A DNA stretch of 64,000 bases from an uncultured Bacteroidales bacterium (GCA_934728255.1 CAKVEC010000005.1:1-64000), one strand, 5' to 3'; positions 36,447-46,055 are shown, counted from the first letter of the stretch. Notes: generated from the letters alone by a model not told the origin. Made by a program: numbers and translations.

Positions 36447-38087
36447 ATGCAACTACAAGAAAATACGCTTTTCGCGAATAGATACCAACTTATCAAACTT
36501 CTGGGACGCGGTGGCTTCTCTGAGGTCTGGCTGGCAAAAGACAATTGGACGCACCTCAAGATTGCGCTCAAAGTCTATGCACCAGGCACGGGTATGGACG
36601 CCAACGGCTTGCAGGAGTTCTGTGGTGAACTGGCAAGCGTCTATGACCTCAATCATACCAATCTGCTCAAGCCGCAGCACGTGGATACGTGGGAAAATAT
36701 GCCGTACTTGATTATGGCGTATTGTTCGCAAGGTTCATGCGGCAGTAAGTTGGGAAAGATGTCCGAAACTGAGATGTGGAAGTTTATCCACGATGTAGCG
36801 GCAGGATTAGCGTACTTGCATTCGAAAGATGTGGTGCACCAAGATATCAAACCCGACAATATCCTTATTGACGATGCGGGTAACTATCTGATTACCGATT
36901 TTGGGGTCTCTACTCGTGCACGTAGCACGTTGCGCAAAAGCGTTGTTGCTTCTTCTGCAGGCGGTACAACCGCGTATATGGGACCGGAGCGTTTCTCTCG
37001 CCAACCGGCTCCTACAAAGGCAAGCGATATCTGGTCGTTTGGTGCGATGTGCTTTGAGTTATTAGAGGGTGTTGTACCCTTTGGTGAGATAGGTGGCGGT
37101 ATGCAGAAAGGCGGTGCGGAGATACCTGCTATCACAGCCGATGTCTCCGATGCCCTCAAATACACTATCACCAAGATGCTCCAAAAGGAGACATGGGACA
37201 GACCTACAGCCGCCACTTTGGTTGAGTGGGCAACCAAGCCCGACGCTATCGAGGTGGATTATTCGTTGCTCGAAGAGACCGAACCGGTAGAAACACCATC
37301 GGTAAATCCTGTGGATAGCGATCGTAGTACGCAACGATTAGATTCTGCCACTGGTATCGGTCAAGCCACGCAGCGATTGGGACATACACCTGCGGAAGAG
37401 GAAAACGTACCCTTATCCCTCTCGCCAACGACCGTTCATGTACCCGCTGAAGGAGGTGTAAAGATCATAGATATAAAATCGGATGATACAAATTGGAGAA
37501 TTGGTCATTATGACGAATGGATACATTGGGTAAGCAATAATAGCAATCGTTTTGTTTTGCGTTTTGACAAGAATAAAACGGGTGAAACGCGTAAATGCTC
37601 ATTGGAAGTTCGCGCACACGACAAGACTGGCAAATTGGTACTTGCAACAGTCCAAGTATCCCAGATCTCTTTACCCAAGAGTAATAATTCTTGGTGGAAA
37701 TGGCTATTGGGTACTATCCTTTCGATTGCACTGATAGTTGGTATAGGTACTATGATTGAAAACCAGCAAGAGAAACAGCGTTTAGAATCTGCCCATTCTG
37801 CAGCCGTAACACGTTTTGAACAGCAACTTGACGCTGCCGACTTAGATAATATCACGGCTTTAGAAAATGCGCTACAGAGTTTGCGAGACATTGGAAACCT
37901 CGAAGATAATAGCAAGTATTCCGGCTCATATGTCTATTATAAAAAACAACAATTACTCAAAGACAAAACGCAATCCTTGTACAATACTGCCAATCGTAAA
38001 TACCAGAAAGCCCCTGCTGGAACTGATACCGAGCGGAGAAATAAGGAAAAACGTGATAGACTAAATGAAATTTATAATAAGATTTAA
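36447..38087 (+). CDS. Membrane-anchored Ser/Thr kinase with internal BACON domain
   Basis: The 546-residue protein has an N-terminal kinase domain (about 12-275): LGRGGFSEVW, Lys42, HQDIKPDN (131-138; Gln132 replaces the usual Arg of HRD), DFG (151-153) and MGPE. A BACON beta-sandwich follows at about 322-408 (LSLSPTTVHVPAEGGVKII through VQVSQ), then one membrane helix (about 413-436) and a helical tail. Since the BACON domain precedes the only helix, it should be on the kinase's cytoplasmic side. A closely similar kinase lies two genes downstream. The next gene starts 1 bp after the stop. Confidence 0.9.
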   Translation: MQLQENTLFANRYQLIKLLGRGGFSEVWLAKDNWTHLKIALKVYAPGTGMDANGLQEFCGELASVYDLNHTNLLKPQHVDTWENMPYLIMAYCSQGSCGSKLGKMSETEMWKFIHDVAAGLAYLHSKDVVHQDIKPDNILIDDAGNYLITDFGVSTRARSTLRKSVVASSAGGTTAYMGPERFSRQPAPTKASDIWSFGAMCFELLEGVVPFGEIGGGMQKGGAEIPAITADVSDALKYTITKMLQKETWDRPTAATLVEWATKPDAIEVDYSLLEETEPVETPSVNPVDSDRSTQRLDSATGIGQATQRLGHTPAEEENVPLSLSPTTVHVPAEGGVKIIDIKSDDTNWRIGHYDEWIHWVSNNSNRFVLRFDKNKTGETRKCSLEVRAHDKTGKLVLATVQVSQISLPKSNNSWWKWLLGTILSIALIVGIGTMIENQQEKQRLESAHSAAVTRFEQQLDAADLDNITALENALQSLRDIGNLEDNSKYSGSYVYYKKQQLLKDKTQSLYNTANRKYQKAPAGTDTERRNKEKRDRLNEIYNKI

Positions 38088-38088
38088 T

Positions 38089-39237
38089 ATGAAACGACTA
38101 ATTCTATTAGGTTGCTTAATATGCACTTGTTCATTTTTTGTCTATGCTGATGAAGATTGTACGGGTGCGCTTCAAGAGGCAAAGTCCGCATACAATGCAG
38201 GAGATTATCAAAAAGCAAAAAGGTTATATGACTATGTAGTGTCAGAATGTGGGAACAACTATGGGAATGCTGCCGTTATGCTAAGGCAATGCGAAGAAAT
38301 GCTAAACCCCAAGTTGTCTGTTAGTAGATCCTACATAACAATAGGCGCCTCGTCCGGTTCTACTACGTTGTCGGTTACAAGCAATCGTAATTGGGAACTG
38401 CGAAATACCAATTCAAATATGTTCTCGGTTTATAAAAACGGAAGCACAATCACTATCAACTACTATGCAAATTCAAGTTCCTCATCTCGTTCTGACTATT
38501 TTGATGTTGTAACTGCAGACGGAAGCAAGTCCGTTCGAATAAACATTTCTCAGTCGGCAGCAAGTATTGCTTCTACATTGTCGGTTAACTCAACGAGTAT
38601 TTCTAGTCCAGCAAGTGGCAAGACCGAATACATAATCGTCAATAGTAATACAAATTGGGAAATTCAGTATGCTACAGGCACGATGTATCGTACCACACGT
38701 TCTGGAAATATGGTAAAGGTCGAAATCTTTGCCAATTCTGCGACAAGTAGTAGAACAGATTATTTTTATATCAAGACTGCGGACGGAAGCAAAACACAGA
38801 AAATTTCTTTGACACAATATGGAAAAACATCGGCATCTTCTTATAATGCGGCTGCTCGTATTAAGAAAGTTTGGATAGAACATAATGTGTATCAGAATTC
38901 TATAAAAGGCATGAAAATTCATGTGCGATTTGATGTCGATAATATGAGAAATTGTACAGGACGAGTTGTTGCATACTTCTATCATCAAGGAGGAACTGCG
39001 TTGAGAGACGCTAATAATAGTTATAGAACGACTTCTGGTGAAATCTCTTGTGGTGAAAGTTTTACGCCTTCATACATTAATACTGCATATAACGATTTCG
39101 TTCTTTTTATGCCGTACAGTGAATTACATTGTACAAGTTATAGTCGCTATAACTTACGTTTTTTTGTTAGTATATTTAATGATCATAGTAGAGAAATGAC
39201 ACAATCAAATTGGGTTCAGTTTACCTTAACTAATTAA
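38089..39237 (+). CDS. Exported protein with TPR-like start and two BACON domains
   Basis: 382 residues from ATG 38089 (MKRLILLGC), right after the kinase stop. A signal peptide is followed by a TPR-like helical hairpin (about residues 25-65, AKSAYNAGDYQKAKRLYD). Two tandem BACON domains come next (about 72-157 and 161-244, both ending in SQ/TQ; NWELRNTNS and NWEIQYATG align) and an unrecognised beta-rich C-terminal domain (250-382). BACON domains are usually on secreted glycan- or mucin-binding proteins. Here the gene is flanked by two kinases, one of which carries a BACON domain of its own. Confidence 0.85.
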   Translation: MKRLILLGCLICTCSFFVYADEDCTGALQEAKSAYNAGDYQKAKRLYDYVVSECGNNYGNAAVMLRQCEEMLNPKLSVSRSYITIGASSGSTTLSVTSNRNWELRNTNSNMFSVYKNGSTITINYYANSSSSSRSDYFDVVTADGSKSVRINISQSAASIASTLSVNSTSISSPASGKTEYIIVNSNTNWEIQYATGTMYRTTRSGNMVKVEIFANSATSSRTDYFYIKTADGSKTQKISLTQYGKTSASSYNAAARIKKVWIEHNVYQNSIKGMKIHVRFDVDNMRNCTGRVVAYFYHQGGTALRDANNSYRTTSGEISCGESFTPSYINTAYNDFVLFMPYSELHCTSYSRYNLRFFVSIFNDHSREMTQSNWVQFTLTN

Positions 39238-39249
39238 TATGTGAAATCT

Positions 39250-40737
39250 ATGCAACTAATCGAAAATACGTATTTTGGCGAGAATAATCGCTATTATTTG
39301 GAGAAACTACTCGGTAGAGGTGGGTTTTCAGAAGTTTGGTTGGTGAAAGATAATATCACCAACTTGGAATTAGCCCTAAAGGTGTATGCCCCCGGCACAG
39401 GAATGGATGAAGACGGCTTACAGACTTTCAGTCAAGAGTTGGCGCGGGTCTATAATCTCAATCATACAAATCTTCTCAAACCTCAGCATGTAGATTCATA
39501 TCAAGGTATGCCTTACCTGACTATGTCCTATTGCCCGCAGGGGTCTTTGGTTAGGCGGATAGGTAAGATGTCAGAACAGGAGGTTCGCAAAGTTATTCAC
39601 GATGTGGCTGCAGGATTGGCGTATCTGCACGAGCGTGATATTATCCACCAAGACATCAAACCCGACAATATATTGATAGATAATGCGGGCAATTATGTCA
39701 TTACTGATTTCGGTATTTCAACCCGCGCTCGCAGCACGTTGCGCAAGAGTGTAGCAGCCTCTTCTGCTAATTCGGGTGGTACAATTGCGTATATGGGACC
39801 GGAGCGTTTCGGCAAAGAACCTGCACCTATCAAAGCCAGCGATATATGGTCGTTGGGCGCAATGTGCTATGAACTGATGACCGGCGATACACCATTTGGC
39901 GAACATGGAGGACTTATTCAGAAATCAGGGGCAGAAATTCCTAATATAGGGGGTAACTACTCAGACGAACTTAAACAGATAGTGGAGCAGATGTTATCCC
40001 TCAATCCGTGGGACAGACCTACGGCTGCGGCTTTGGAGAAAGGAGATTTCTCAACTACAGTACCGGAGCGTAATCGTCCTACGGTGGCAAAAACTACGTC
40101 TCGTTCTACACAACCAACCGTTAATTCACCAACAGACAATGGAATAATAAAAAACAATTCTACACAAAACAATGTAGGAACAACAAATAAGAAAAAGAAA
40201 ATTGTGTGGACTATCGTATGCTTCCTATTATTAGTCGCATTAGCAGTAGGTATCAGTATATGTGTGAACAATAATAATGCGCAAACCTATAGTACTGCAC
40301 AACAGACACAACCCGTTTCTACTATTTCAAAACCAGTTGTAGAAGAATATAGGTATGAAACCATAGATAAAAATAGGGTACAGACTTTACTTACCAATAT
40401 ATCCCGTTGCTCGAGTAGAGGAGGCAATTATAGTTTGTTGAGCGATTATTATACATACGAGATAAATCCATATGTTAGAGTGGGAGTAAACAGATATAAT
40501 TATGATATAGGTGAAAAAATCAAAGCCTACGCGGAGAAATTCCCTAAATACGAAATGTCAGACCCTTATAATTTCTCATACCTAAATACTTCATTTCCAT
40601 TAACGGTCAAATGTGATGTATTGGTGGATTGGATTAATACACAAGGTATTTCCCGAAAGGCTATTCTTCATAAAACTTACTATATAACATCTGATTACAA
40701 AGTATCCGGATTTACTGACGAACAAGTAAATCTGTAA
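39250..40737 (+). CDS. Membrane-anchored Ser/Thr kinase (paralogue of the kinase at 36447)
   Basis: About 495 residues from ATG 39250 (MQLIENTYF). A GTG at 39241 would add three. The kinase domain is a near-copy of the one at 36447: LGRGGFSEVW, HQDIKPDNILI again with Gln for Arg, STRARSTLRKSV, GPERF. A Ser/Thr/Asn-rich linker, a membrane helix (KKKKIVWTIVCFLLLVALAV) and an exported ~130-residue domain unlike that of its paralogue follow. There is no BACON domain. It is the third kinase of the island and probably arose by tandem duplication around the BACON gene. Confidence 0.92.
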   Translation: MQLIENTYFGENNRYYLEKLLGRGGFSEVWLVKDNITNLELALKVYAPGTGMDEDGLQTFSQELARVYNLNHTNLLKPQHVDSYQGMPYLTMSYCPQGSLVRRIGKMSEQEVRKVIHDVAAGLAYLHERDIIHQDIKPDNILIDNAGNYVITDFGISTRARSTLRKSVAASSANSGGTIAYMGPERFGKEPAPIKASDIWSLGAMCYELMTGDTPFGEHGGLIQKSGAEIPNIGGNYSDELKQIVEQMLSLNPWDRPTAAALEKGDFSTTVPERNRPTVAKTTSRSTQPTVNSPTDNGIIKNNSTQNNVGTTNKKKKIVWTIVCFLLLVALAVGISICVNNNNAQTYSTAQQTQPVSTISKPVVEEYRYETIDKNRVQTLLTNISRCSSRGGNYSLLSDYYTYEINPYVRVGVNRYNYDIGEKIKAYAEKFPKYEMSDPYNFSYLNTSFPLTVKCDVLVDWINTQGISRKAILHKTYYITSDYKVSGFTDEQVNL

Positions 40738-40762
40738 AATATAGTTGAGAGTCTATAACATT

Positions 40763-42409
40763 ATGAACCGATTAACAGTTCTTTTGGCGGCACTCTGCAT
40801 GTCAGTGATGTCGCTCGTGGCGCAGCAGACTGCGCAAATCAGACAATTGATGGATAGTGCACAATATGCGGAAGCGGTGCAACTATGTACCATCGAGTTA
40901 CAACAACACCCCAAGGATGGTATGCTGTACCGCTGTCGTGCCATTGCCAACATCATGCAGGAGCAATATGGTATGGCGTTGCAGGATATAGATATGCTTC
41001 TCAAGTATGCCAAGACATCCGGTATATCCGTCAGCGAAGTATATGAACTGCGTGGTGCCACATATATGTATGCGGGTGAGTTGCAGAAAGCGTTGGACGA
41101 CTACACCACCGCCATCAAGAAAGACAAGAAGAACGCCGATGCGTATGCCGCACGGGGTGAGTTGTACTACCATAAGGAGAACTACGCGGCAGCCCTTGCG
41201 GACTACAAGGCGGCAAGCAAATTAGTGCCAGCCGATGACTCGTACCTCGTGGAGATAGCACGCTGTACCCTGCAATTGGGCAAATATGATGAGGCGCGTG
41301 CCATGCTCACTTCTATCACAGTGCTCTATCCCTACAACGCCGAGGCGTGGCGACTGTCCGCAGGATTGGCGATGTTGAGCGGCGAGACTACCAAGTTCAT
41401 AGACCAGTATATCCGTTACCTCAATCTCAGTTACAACGAGACAGGGCGGTTTGGCGATACCGATATACTGATTGCCGCCGCCGATACCGAGTATCCGTAC
41501 CTGCTCCATGCCGTGTCCGAACAGATAAGCAACCTAACGGATTATCCGCAGTTGTTCTATATGGGTGTCCGTGTCCGTATCTATATAGAGAAAGGGTACT
41601 ATGCCGATGCTATCAAAGACTTGGATATGATGGAGCGGATAGAGGGAACCGCCGACCCGTTTGTGCTTGCCAATCGCGCAGATTGCTACCAAAACCTGTA
41701 TCAGTACCACAAGGCGATAGCCGATTATGATGCTATGTTGGCATTGGATGCCACCTATTCGTATGGTTATATCAGTCGTGGTTTGTGCTATGCCGAGTTG
41801 GGGCAATACGACAAGGCTATCGGTGACTTTACGTACGTTATACAAAATGATGTCAATTATGCCTATTATGCCTACTATCGCAGAGGGTGGGTGTATGAGT
41901 TCCAAAAGGATACTACGGCGGCACTATCCGACTACTCGCGCGGAATAGAGTTGGAAGATGACTATAATTATTTGCATCTGATGCGTGGCGAGATATATTG
42001 GAATATGGGAGATACCCTGCAAGCCAAATCCGATTTTGAAAGAATACTCGAATTGGATACGGTAGCCCGTGCAGGGTCGTGCCGCCAATATGCATTGTAC
42101 TTCTTGGGACAAGAAAATGAGGCTGTGCAGTGGATGCAAAGTATGATAGAGAGTGCATCTGACAAGGCCGGGTGTTACTATGATGCCGCTTGTCTGTATG
42201 CCCGTATGAACAAGACAGAAGAGGCGTTGGCGGCTTTCGACAAGTGCCTGTCGTTGGGGTATAAACGGTTCAAACATATTGAAGTGGATGATGACCTTGA
42301 CAATATCCGCAACCTGCCGCGCTTCACTGAGATACTCAACAAGTACCGCAAACAAGAGGTACAGAGCAAGTTCGATTTGCTGAAAGGGGCTGATACGGAT
42401 ATGAAATAG
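40763..42409 (+). CDS. Exported tetratricopeptide-repeat protein
   Basis: About 548 residues from ATG 40763 (MNRLTVLLAALCMSVMSLVA), a signal peptide. The mature protein is built of TPR units over most of its length, for example YELRGATYMYAGELQKALDD, AYAARGELYYHKENYAAAL and YISRGLCYAELGQYDKAIGD. It is likely a periplasmic or surface scaffold. It follows kinase three after 25 bp and ends the second sub-operon, before a 371-bp gap with an 11-bp array. Confidence 0.88.
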   Translation: MNRLTVLLAALCMSVMSLVAQQTAQIRQLMDSAQYAEAVQLCTIELQQHPKDGMLYRCRAIANIMQEQYGMALQDIDMLLKYAKTSGISVSEVYELRGATYMYAGELQKALDDYTTAIKKDKKNADAYAARGELYYHKENYAAALADYKAASKLVPADDSYLVEIARCTLQLGKYDEARAMLTSITVLYPYNAEAWRLSAGLAMLSGETTKFIDQYIRYLNLSYNETGRFGDTDILIAAADTEYPYLLHAVSEQISNLTDYPQLFYMGVRVRIYIEKGYYADAIKDLDMMERIEGTADPFVLANRADCYQNLYQYHKAIADYDAMLALDATYSYGYISRGLCYAELGQYDKAIGDFTYVIQNDVNYAYYAYYRRGWVYEFQKDTTAALSDYSRGIELEDDYNYLHLMRGEIYWNMGDTLQAKSDFERILELDTVARAGSCRQYALYFLGQENEAVQWMQSMIESASDKAGCYYDAACLYARMNKTEEALAAFDKCLSLGYKRFKHIEVDDDLDNIRNLPRFTEILNKYRKQEVQSKFDLLKGADTDMK

Positions 42410-42495
42410 GGCGGTGCGGTTAGTAAGAGACAGCGGCAGGTAGGCAGGGATATGGCGTATGCCTACGGTCAGGGTATTATGTGGTCAGCACAATG

Positions 42496-42572
42496 TACCG
42501 ATTATCTACCGATTATCTACCGTATATCTACCGTGTATCTACCGTGAAAATACCGTGAAAATACCGTAGTTG
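42496..42572. repeat. 11-bp tandem array, 7 units (TACCGnnnnnn)
   Basis: Units start at 42496, 42507, 42518, 42529, 42540, 42551 and 42562. All begin taccg and then vary (attatc twice, tatatc, tgtatc, tgaaaa twice, tagttg). The flanks agcacaatg and gtgagg recur at 48102-48143 around two related units. Confidence 0.9.
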
Positions 42573-42695
42573 TCGACGTGAGGTCGGCACCGAAATTGGG
42601 CGTGTGGAACATACATATATGGAGTACCAAATTCATACTTTCAAGTCAATTCATACAGCCAAGACATCATTTCGTACATTGCATAGAAAATGACT

Positions 42696-42725
42696 TTGTG
42701 GTGCAATTTATTAGTGCTAATTTTG
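42696..42725 (+). promoter_or_regulatory. Promoter for the third sub-operon of the island
   Basis: TTG 42696-42698, 19 bp, TAATTTTG 42718-42725, then 55 bp to the ATG at 42781. Confidence 0.7.
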
Positions 42726-42780
42726 TGCCACAAAAATAAACAATGAAACGTAATAGCAACTAACAAAAAAATACATCATT

Positions 42781-43461
42781 ATGGGGCAAGGTAAATATCA
42801 AATAGAGGTAGATAAGCATCTGCCTAATGACATCTACACGCGCTTGTGCTTCGTGTTTGTACAAGCGGCAGCAGAGAATGATTGGCGGCGACTGCTGCCG
42901 TATTGCGCAGCGAATATCAGCATTGTGGACTATGGTAATGGCACATACAATGGACAAACGAGTATAGTACTCGGCGACTATTGGCGAATGGCTAAAGTAG
43001 GAAACAATTTCACTGATTGCGACTATTGGATACATACCGCTCGCTTTTATGCACGGGCGGTGGTCTTGGTACAAATGATAAACAAACAGACACGGTATAT
43101 CACTTTTCGAGTGCAGGATGGTTTGGTAACGCATATTGTCATTTTTCCCTGTACAATAGAAGAAGGTGTAAGTTTAGAATATAACCCTATGGCAAAACTT
43201 CCTTTCCGCACCGAGTATTTGGATTCGGTATGTGGCGAGGACACAGCCCCAAAAGCAAATCACCTGCCATGTATGGTGTGCGGTGCCTTGTCCGAGACAC
43301 TCCTATGGCGCAAAATCACGTTGTATCCGAAGCAGAATATCACCCTTGAAGGCGAAGTTTCTGTCTGCCCTCATTGCCAAAGGCAGGCGGAACTGCATAT
43401 AAGCAAACAAATACCGGCAGAACCTAAAAAAAACGAAGACGATGAAGGCTTACCATTCTGA
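42781..43461 (+). CDS. Possible NTF2-like protein with C-terminal zinc ribbon
   Basis: The 226-residue soluble protein has no signal peptide. Residues 15-130 look like an NTF2/SnoaL-type cone: an opening helix (VFVQAAAENDWRRLLPYC), then NISIVDYGNGTYNGQTSIV and ARAVVLVQMI strands. This is a fold guess only. The C-terminal third has two Cys pairs (CMVCG about 161-165 and CPHCQ about 198-202) that should bind zinc. Its end overlaps the next gene by 20 bp, across an A8 run at 43426-43433. Function unknown. Confidence 0.65.
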   Translation: MGQGKYQIEVDKHLPNDIYTRLCFVFVQAAAENDWRRLLPYCAANISIVDYGNGTYNGQTSIVLGDYWRMAKVGNNFTDCDYWIHTARFYARAVVLVQMINKQTRYITFRVQDGLVTHIVIFPCTIEEGVSLEYNPMAKLPFRTEYLDSVCGEDTAPKANHLPCMVCGALSETLLWRKITLYPKQNITLEGEVSVCPHCQRQAELHISKQIPAEPKKNEDDEGLPF

Positions 43462-44128
43462 TGCCATTATTGCTGATGGCAAACAACTATTGCAGACCAT
43501 ACACACGTTATTTGATAAACAATGTAAAATATCTGCAATTGTCAATGAACGCATTTTGGGTATCACACTTATACCCGAAGCATCTCTATGGCTACATTGT
43601 GCCACGAATATGGGTATTGGTGATATGTCGTATTTTTATGTTCGTAAACAAGGAGAGGAACTATCGAAAGAATGTTTTTATCATAACAATAATATATGGT
43701 CTTATGTCATTATTCCGAAAATTAACCCGCTGCAAACCATATGGCGCATCTACCTGTTAGACAAGGCAGATACGCAATTACCTGCATTTTGGCATGGAGC
43801 ATATGGTCAAGCCAAACTCATTTTTGAATCAAACGATATGGGCTCCATACGCCCAATTGACAGGATGCATGACCGGCATCTCATCTTGTTAGAAATGACC
43901 AAAGTGTTTGCTAATAGGGATTGGAGCGTCATCGCTCCTATAGAAGAATTGCAGCCCCGGGTAACCGCCATTGACGACCGCACATACCAAGTGATTTGTT
44001 GCTATTGGAACGATTGGGAGGGACTTGTCCGCGAAACAGCCACCTATGTTGTTGAGGATACTACGATTACGGCAAAGGATAGCATACAAGAAGTGCTATA
44101 TCCATATCATTGCGGGATTATGTTCTGA
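43442..44128 (+). CDS. Conserved-looking protein of unknown function
   Basis: The 228-residue soluble protein has no recognisable motif. It is rich in Trp, Tyr and His, with hydrophobic strands (ILGITLIPEASLWLHCA, IWRIYLLDKADTQ) and a helix at about 140-160. It starts 20 bp inside the preceding gene, so the two are translationally coupled and probably act together. It is followed by the PBP-like lipoprotein after 142 bp with no clear promoter. Confidence 0.7.
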   Translation: MKAYHSDAIIADGKQLLQTIHTLFDKQCKISAIVNERILGITLIPEASLWLHCATNMGIGDMSYFYVRKQGEELSKECFYHNNNIWSYVIIPKINPLQTIWRIYLLDKADTQLPAFWHGAYGQAKLIFESNDMGSIRPIDRMHDRHLILLEMTKVFANRDWSVIAPIEELQPRVTAIDDRTYQVICCYWNDWEGLVRETATYVVEDTTITAKDSIQEVLYPYHCGIMF

Positions 44129-44270
44129 TTAGGTCTTTTAATTTGCAAGTGGCGTAGCGTATAACAGATTGGTGAGTACGCAGACAAAGCACTCAATCAA
44201 AATGCAAAAGATATGGATTGGCAGTGTTAATTGCGGTGCTAATTGTCGTATTAATAATATGTTTGGCAAT

Positions 44271-45272
44271 ATGAAACTTTCAATCATTCACATTGTCCTT
44301 GGGGCAATCATTTTGGCGGGCATGAGTGCCTGCGCACGGCGGGAGCGTGTGGCTACAGAGCACCCTGTTGCCATTGTGGATTCGTTGCAACAGATAGTGG
44401 CGGAAGAGGTGCAAGCACGTGTTAATCGCACTGAAGCCGAGTGGGGTGTCGGCATAATGATTGACACACACAGCGGGACGGTGGTGGCGATGTACGATAC
44501 CGATTCCACACTTGTGCATGCGCAGTCGGCATGGGAGTTGGGGAGTGTCGTCTCGCCATTGGCTCTGCTGGCGGCATATTCCGTAGAGCCACAGGGGTGG
44601 GATAGTGCTGTCGGGGTGTGCCGAAGTGGTTTTGACTATGCAGGACGTGTGTTTCGGGACGGACATGCGCGTGATGCAGTCTATTCGCTGTCCGATGCTA
44701 TTGCTACGAGCAGCAAGGCAGCAGTTGTCCGATATATGCTTCGCGTGTTTGAGCAGCAGCCGGCATTACTGCCCGAGATACTTGCCAAGTGGGGCTTTGA
44801 GTTTGCAGCGCAGGATAGTGCGTGCGATGCTATGACCGAGACACTGGAGTATGCCACGGGCTACCATTGTACCATCACGCCTGGGCAACTCGCCTATCTG
44901 TATTCGTGTGTGGCTACGGGGCAGCACTTGCATGTTCCTGCCAGCGGGTTGGACTCTATCCGGTTGGGGTTGCACCGCGTGGTGTGGGATAATGATTTAG
45001 GCACGGCGAGCATCAATCCGTGGGATATGCGGAAGGCGCAAAGCGACAAGGTGCAGATTGCAGGCAAGACAGGGGCGGCGCAAATCTCCATGGGCGGGAA
45101 CTATGCCGGTAATCACCACCGTTTGTCTTTTGTCGGTTATTTCCCCGAAGCCAATCCGCAGTATACGTGTCTGGTTATTCTCAATAATCCCAAGTATTAC
45201 GGCTATTACGAAGCAGGTGCCGATTGCGGCATTCCTGTCCGTCGTATTGCAGAAAAGATATCTACAGAATAG
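44271..45272 (+). CDS. Penicillin-binding transpeptidase-like lipoprotein lacking the catalytic lysine
   Basis: 333 residues from ATG 44271. Upstream ATGs in the frame are unlikely because MKLSIIHIVLGAIILAGMSAC forms a lipoprotein signal with Cys21. The rest aligns with the transpeptidase domain of class B PBPs. SxxK reads GSVVS (Ser92 kept, Ser95 where Lys should be), the SxN box reads SSK, and KTG is present as KTGAAQ (Lys266). Loss of the SxxK lysine should abolish acylation, so this is probably a binding or sensing pseudoenzyme. It is the envelope member next to the JAB-E2-E1 genes. Confidence 0.8.
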   Translation: MKLSIIHIVLGAIILAGMSACARRERVATEHPVAIVDSLQQIVAEEVQARVNRTEAEWGVGIMIDTHSGTVVAMYDTDSTLVHAQSAWELGSVVSPLALLAAYSVEPQGWDSAVGVCRSGFDYAGRVFRDGHARDAVYSLSDAIATSSKAAVVRYMLRVFEQQPALLPEILAKWGFEFAAQDSACDAMTETLEYATGYHCTITPGQLAYLYSCVATGQHLHVPASGLDSIRLGLHRVVWDNDLGTASINPWDMRKAQSDKVQIAGKTGAAQISMGGNYAGNHHRLSFVGYFPEANPQYTCLVILNNPKYYGYYEAGADCGIPVRRIAEKISTE

Positions 45273-45329
45273 AATTATCCATCCGCATTTTTATGAAAAA
45301 TAGCAAATACAACAAAACTATACAGAATT

Positions 45330-46055
45330 ATGAAGAGGAAAAAGAAATATACGAAAAACAGGAGAAAGTACCACCAATTGCCTGCAATCCATAGGAAAAA
45401 ACAGATTATTCCTATCGGTACCTCTGTGCAAGAATCGGTTACGGCTATAATATATCAAAGCGAATTGGATTATATCTCGCGCTGCATAATGGATTGCCCT
45501 CGGATAGAAACCGGTGGACAATTATTTGGTTTCTACACAATGAAAGGAACTCCGGTGGTATGCTATGCGCTCGGGCCGGGATCGAATGCCAATCATCAGA
45601 TTACATTCTTTAATCAGGATATCCCCTATCTGCAGTCTAACGGAACGATCTTGGCAAAAGAGTTTGCTTTGCAGCATATCGGAGAATGGCACTCGCATCA
45701 TAGTTTGGGATTGGATCATCCCAGCAGTCATGATTCGCACACGATGATATCTGCTATCAATACACATCATCTGGGGACAATGCTCCTCTGTATAGGGGTA
45801 TGCGATGCCGAAGGTGCCACCATAAACGGCTTTCTGTATAGCGAGGGGCAAATTAATTATCCACAAGTAAACTGGATGATAAAAGCGCAAGAAAGTCCCT
45901 ATCGCAAGATAGCCGACGAGCGATTGATTCGCTCTGTCGTTCATCCTATAACTACTATTCCTAAACTGAAAAAGATGCGAATTGCTACGATTACATTGGC
46001 TACAGGGCAGGATAATAAATACTTGTTACGTGCATATACCGATTTACAACTATGA
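45330..46055 (+). CDS. JAB/MPN-domain (JAMM) isopeptidase-like protein
   Basis: The 241-residue protein has a basic N-terminus (KRKKKYTKNRRK) and a JAB domain (about 35-190). The JAMM residues are Glu60 (RIETGGQLFG), His121 and His123 (WHSHHS), Ser132 and Asp135. The His-to-Ser spacing is one longer than the usual HxHx7Sx2D. Bacterial JAB proteins next to E1/E2 genes remove or process ubiquitin-like modifiers. Its stop overlaps the E2-like start (ATGA). Confidence 0.88.
   Translation: MKRKKKYTKNRRKYHQLPAIHRKKQIIPIGTSVQESVTAIIYQSELDYISRCIMDCPRIETGGQLFGFYTMKGTPVVCYALGPGSNANHQITFFNQDIPYLQSNGTILAKEFALQHIGEWHSHHSLGLDHPSSHDSHTMISAINTHHLGTMLLCIGVCDAEGATINGFLYSEGQINYPQVNWMIKAQESPYRKIADERLIRSVVHPITTIPKLKKMRIATITLATGQDNKYLLRAYTDLQL

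Larger units (their letters stand above)
42410..42780. other. Gap between the TPR gene and the NTF2-like/zinc-ribbon gene
   Basis: 371 bp without a gene. It contains the seven-unit array (42496-42572), its flanks (gggtattatgtg...cagcacaatg before, gtcgacgtgagg after) and a promoter at 42696-42725. Confidence 0.75.

Noticed and set aside
36447..40737. The two HQD kinases as pseudokinases
   Set aside because: The catalytic Asp, the ATP-binding Lys and DFG are all present. Only the non-essential Arg of HRD is changed.
42496..42572. CRISPR array
   Set aside because: Units are 11 bp with no separate spacers and no cas genes are present. It is a simple tandem array.
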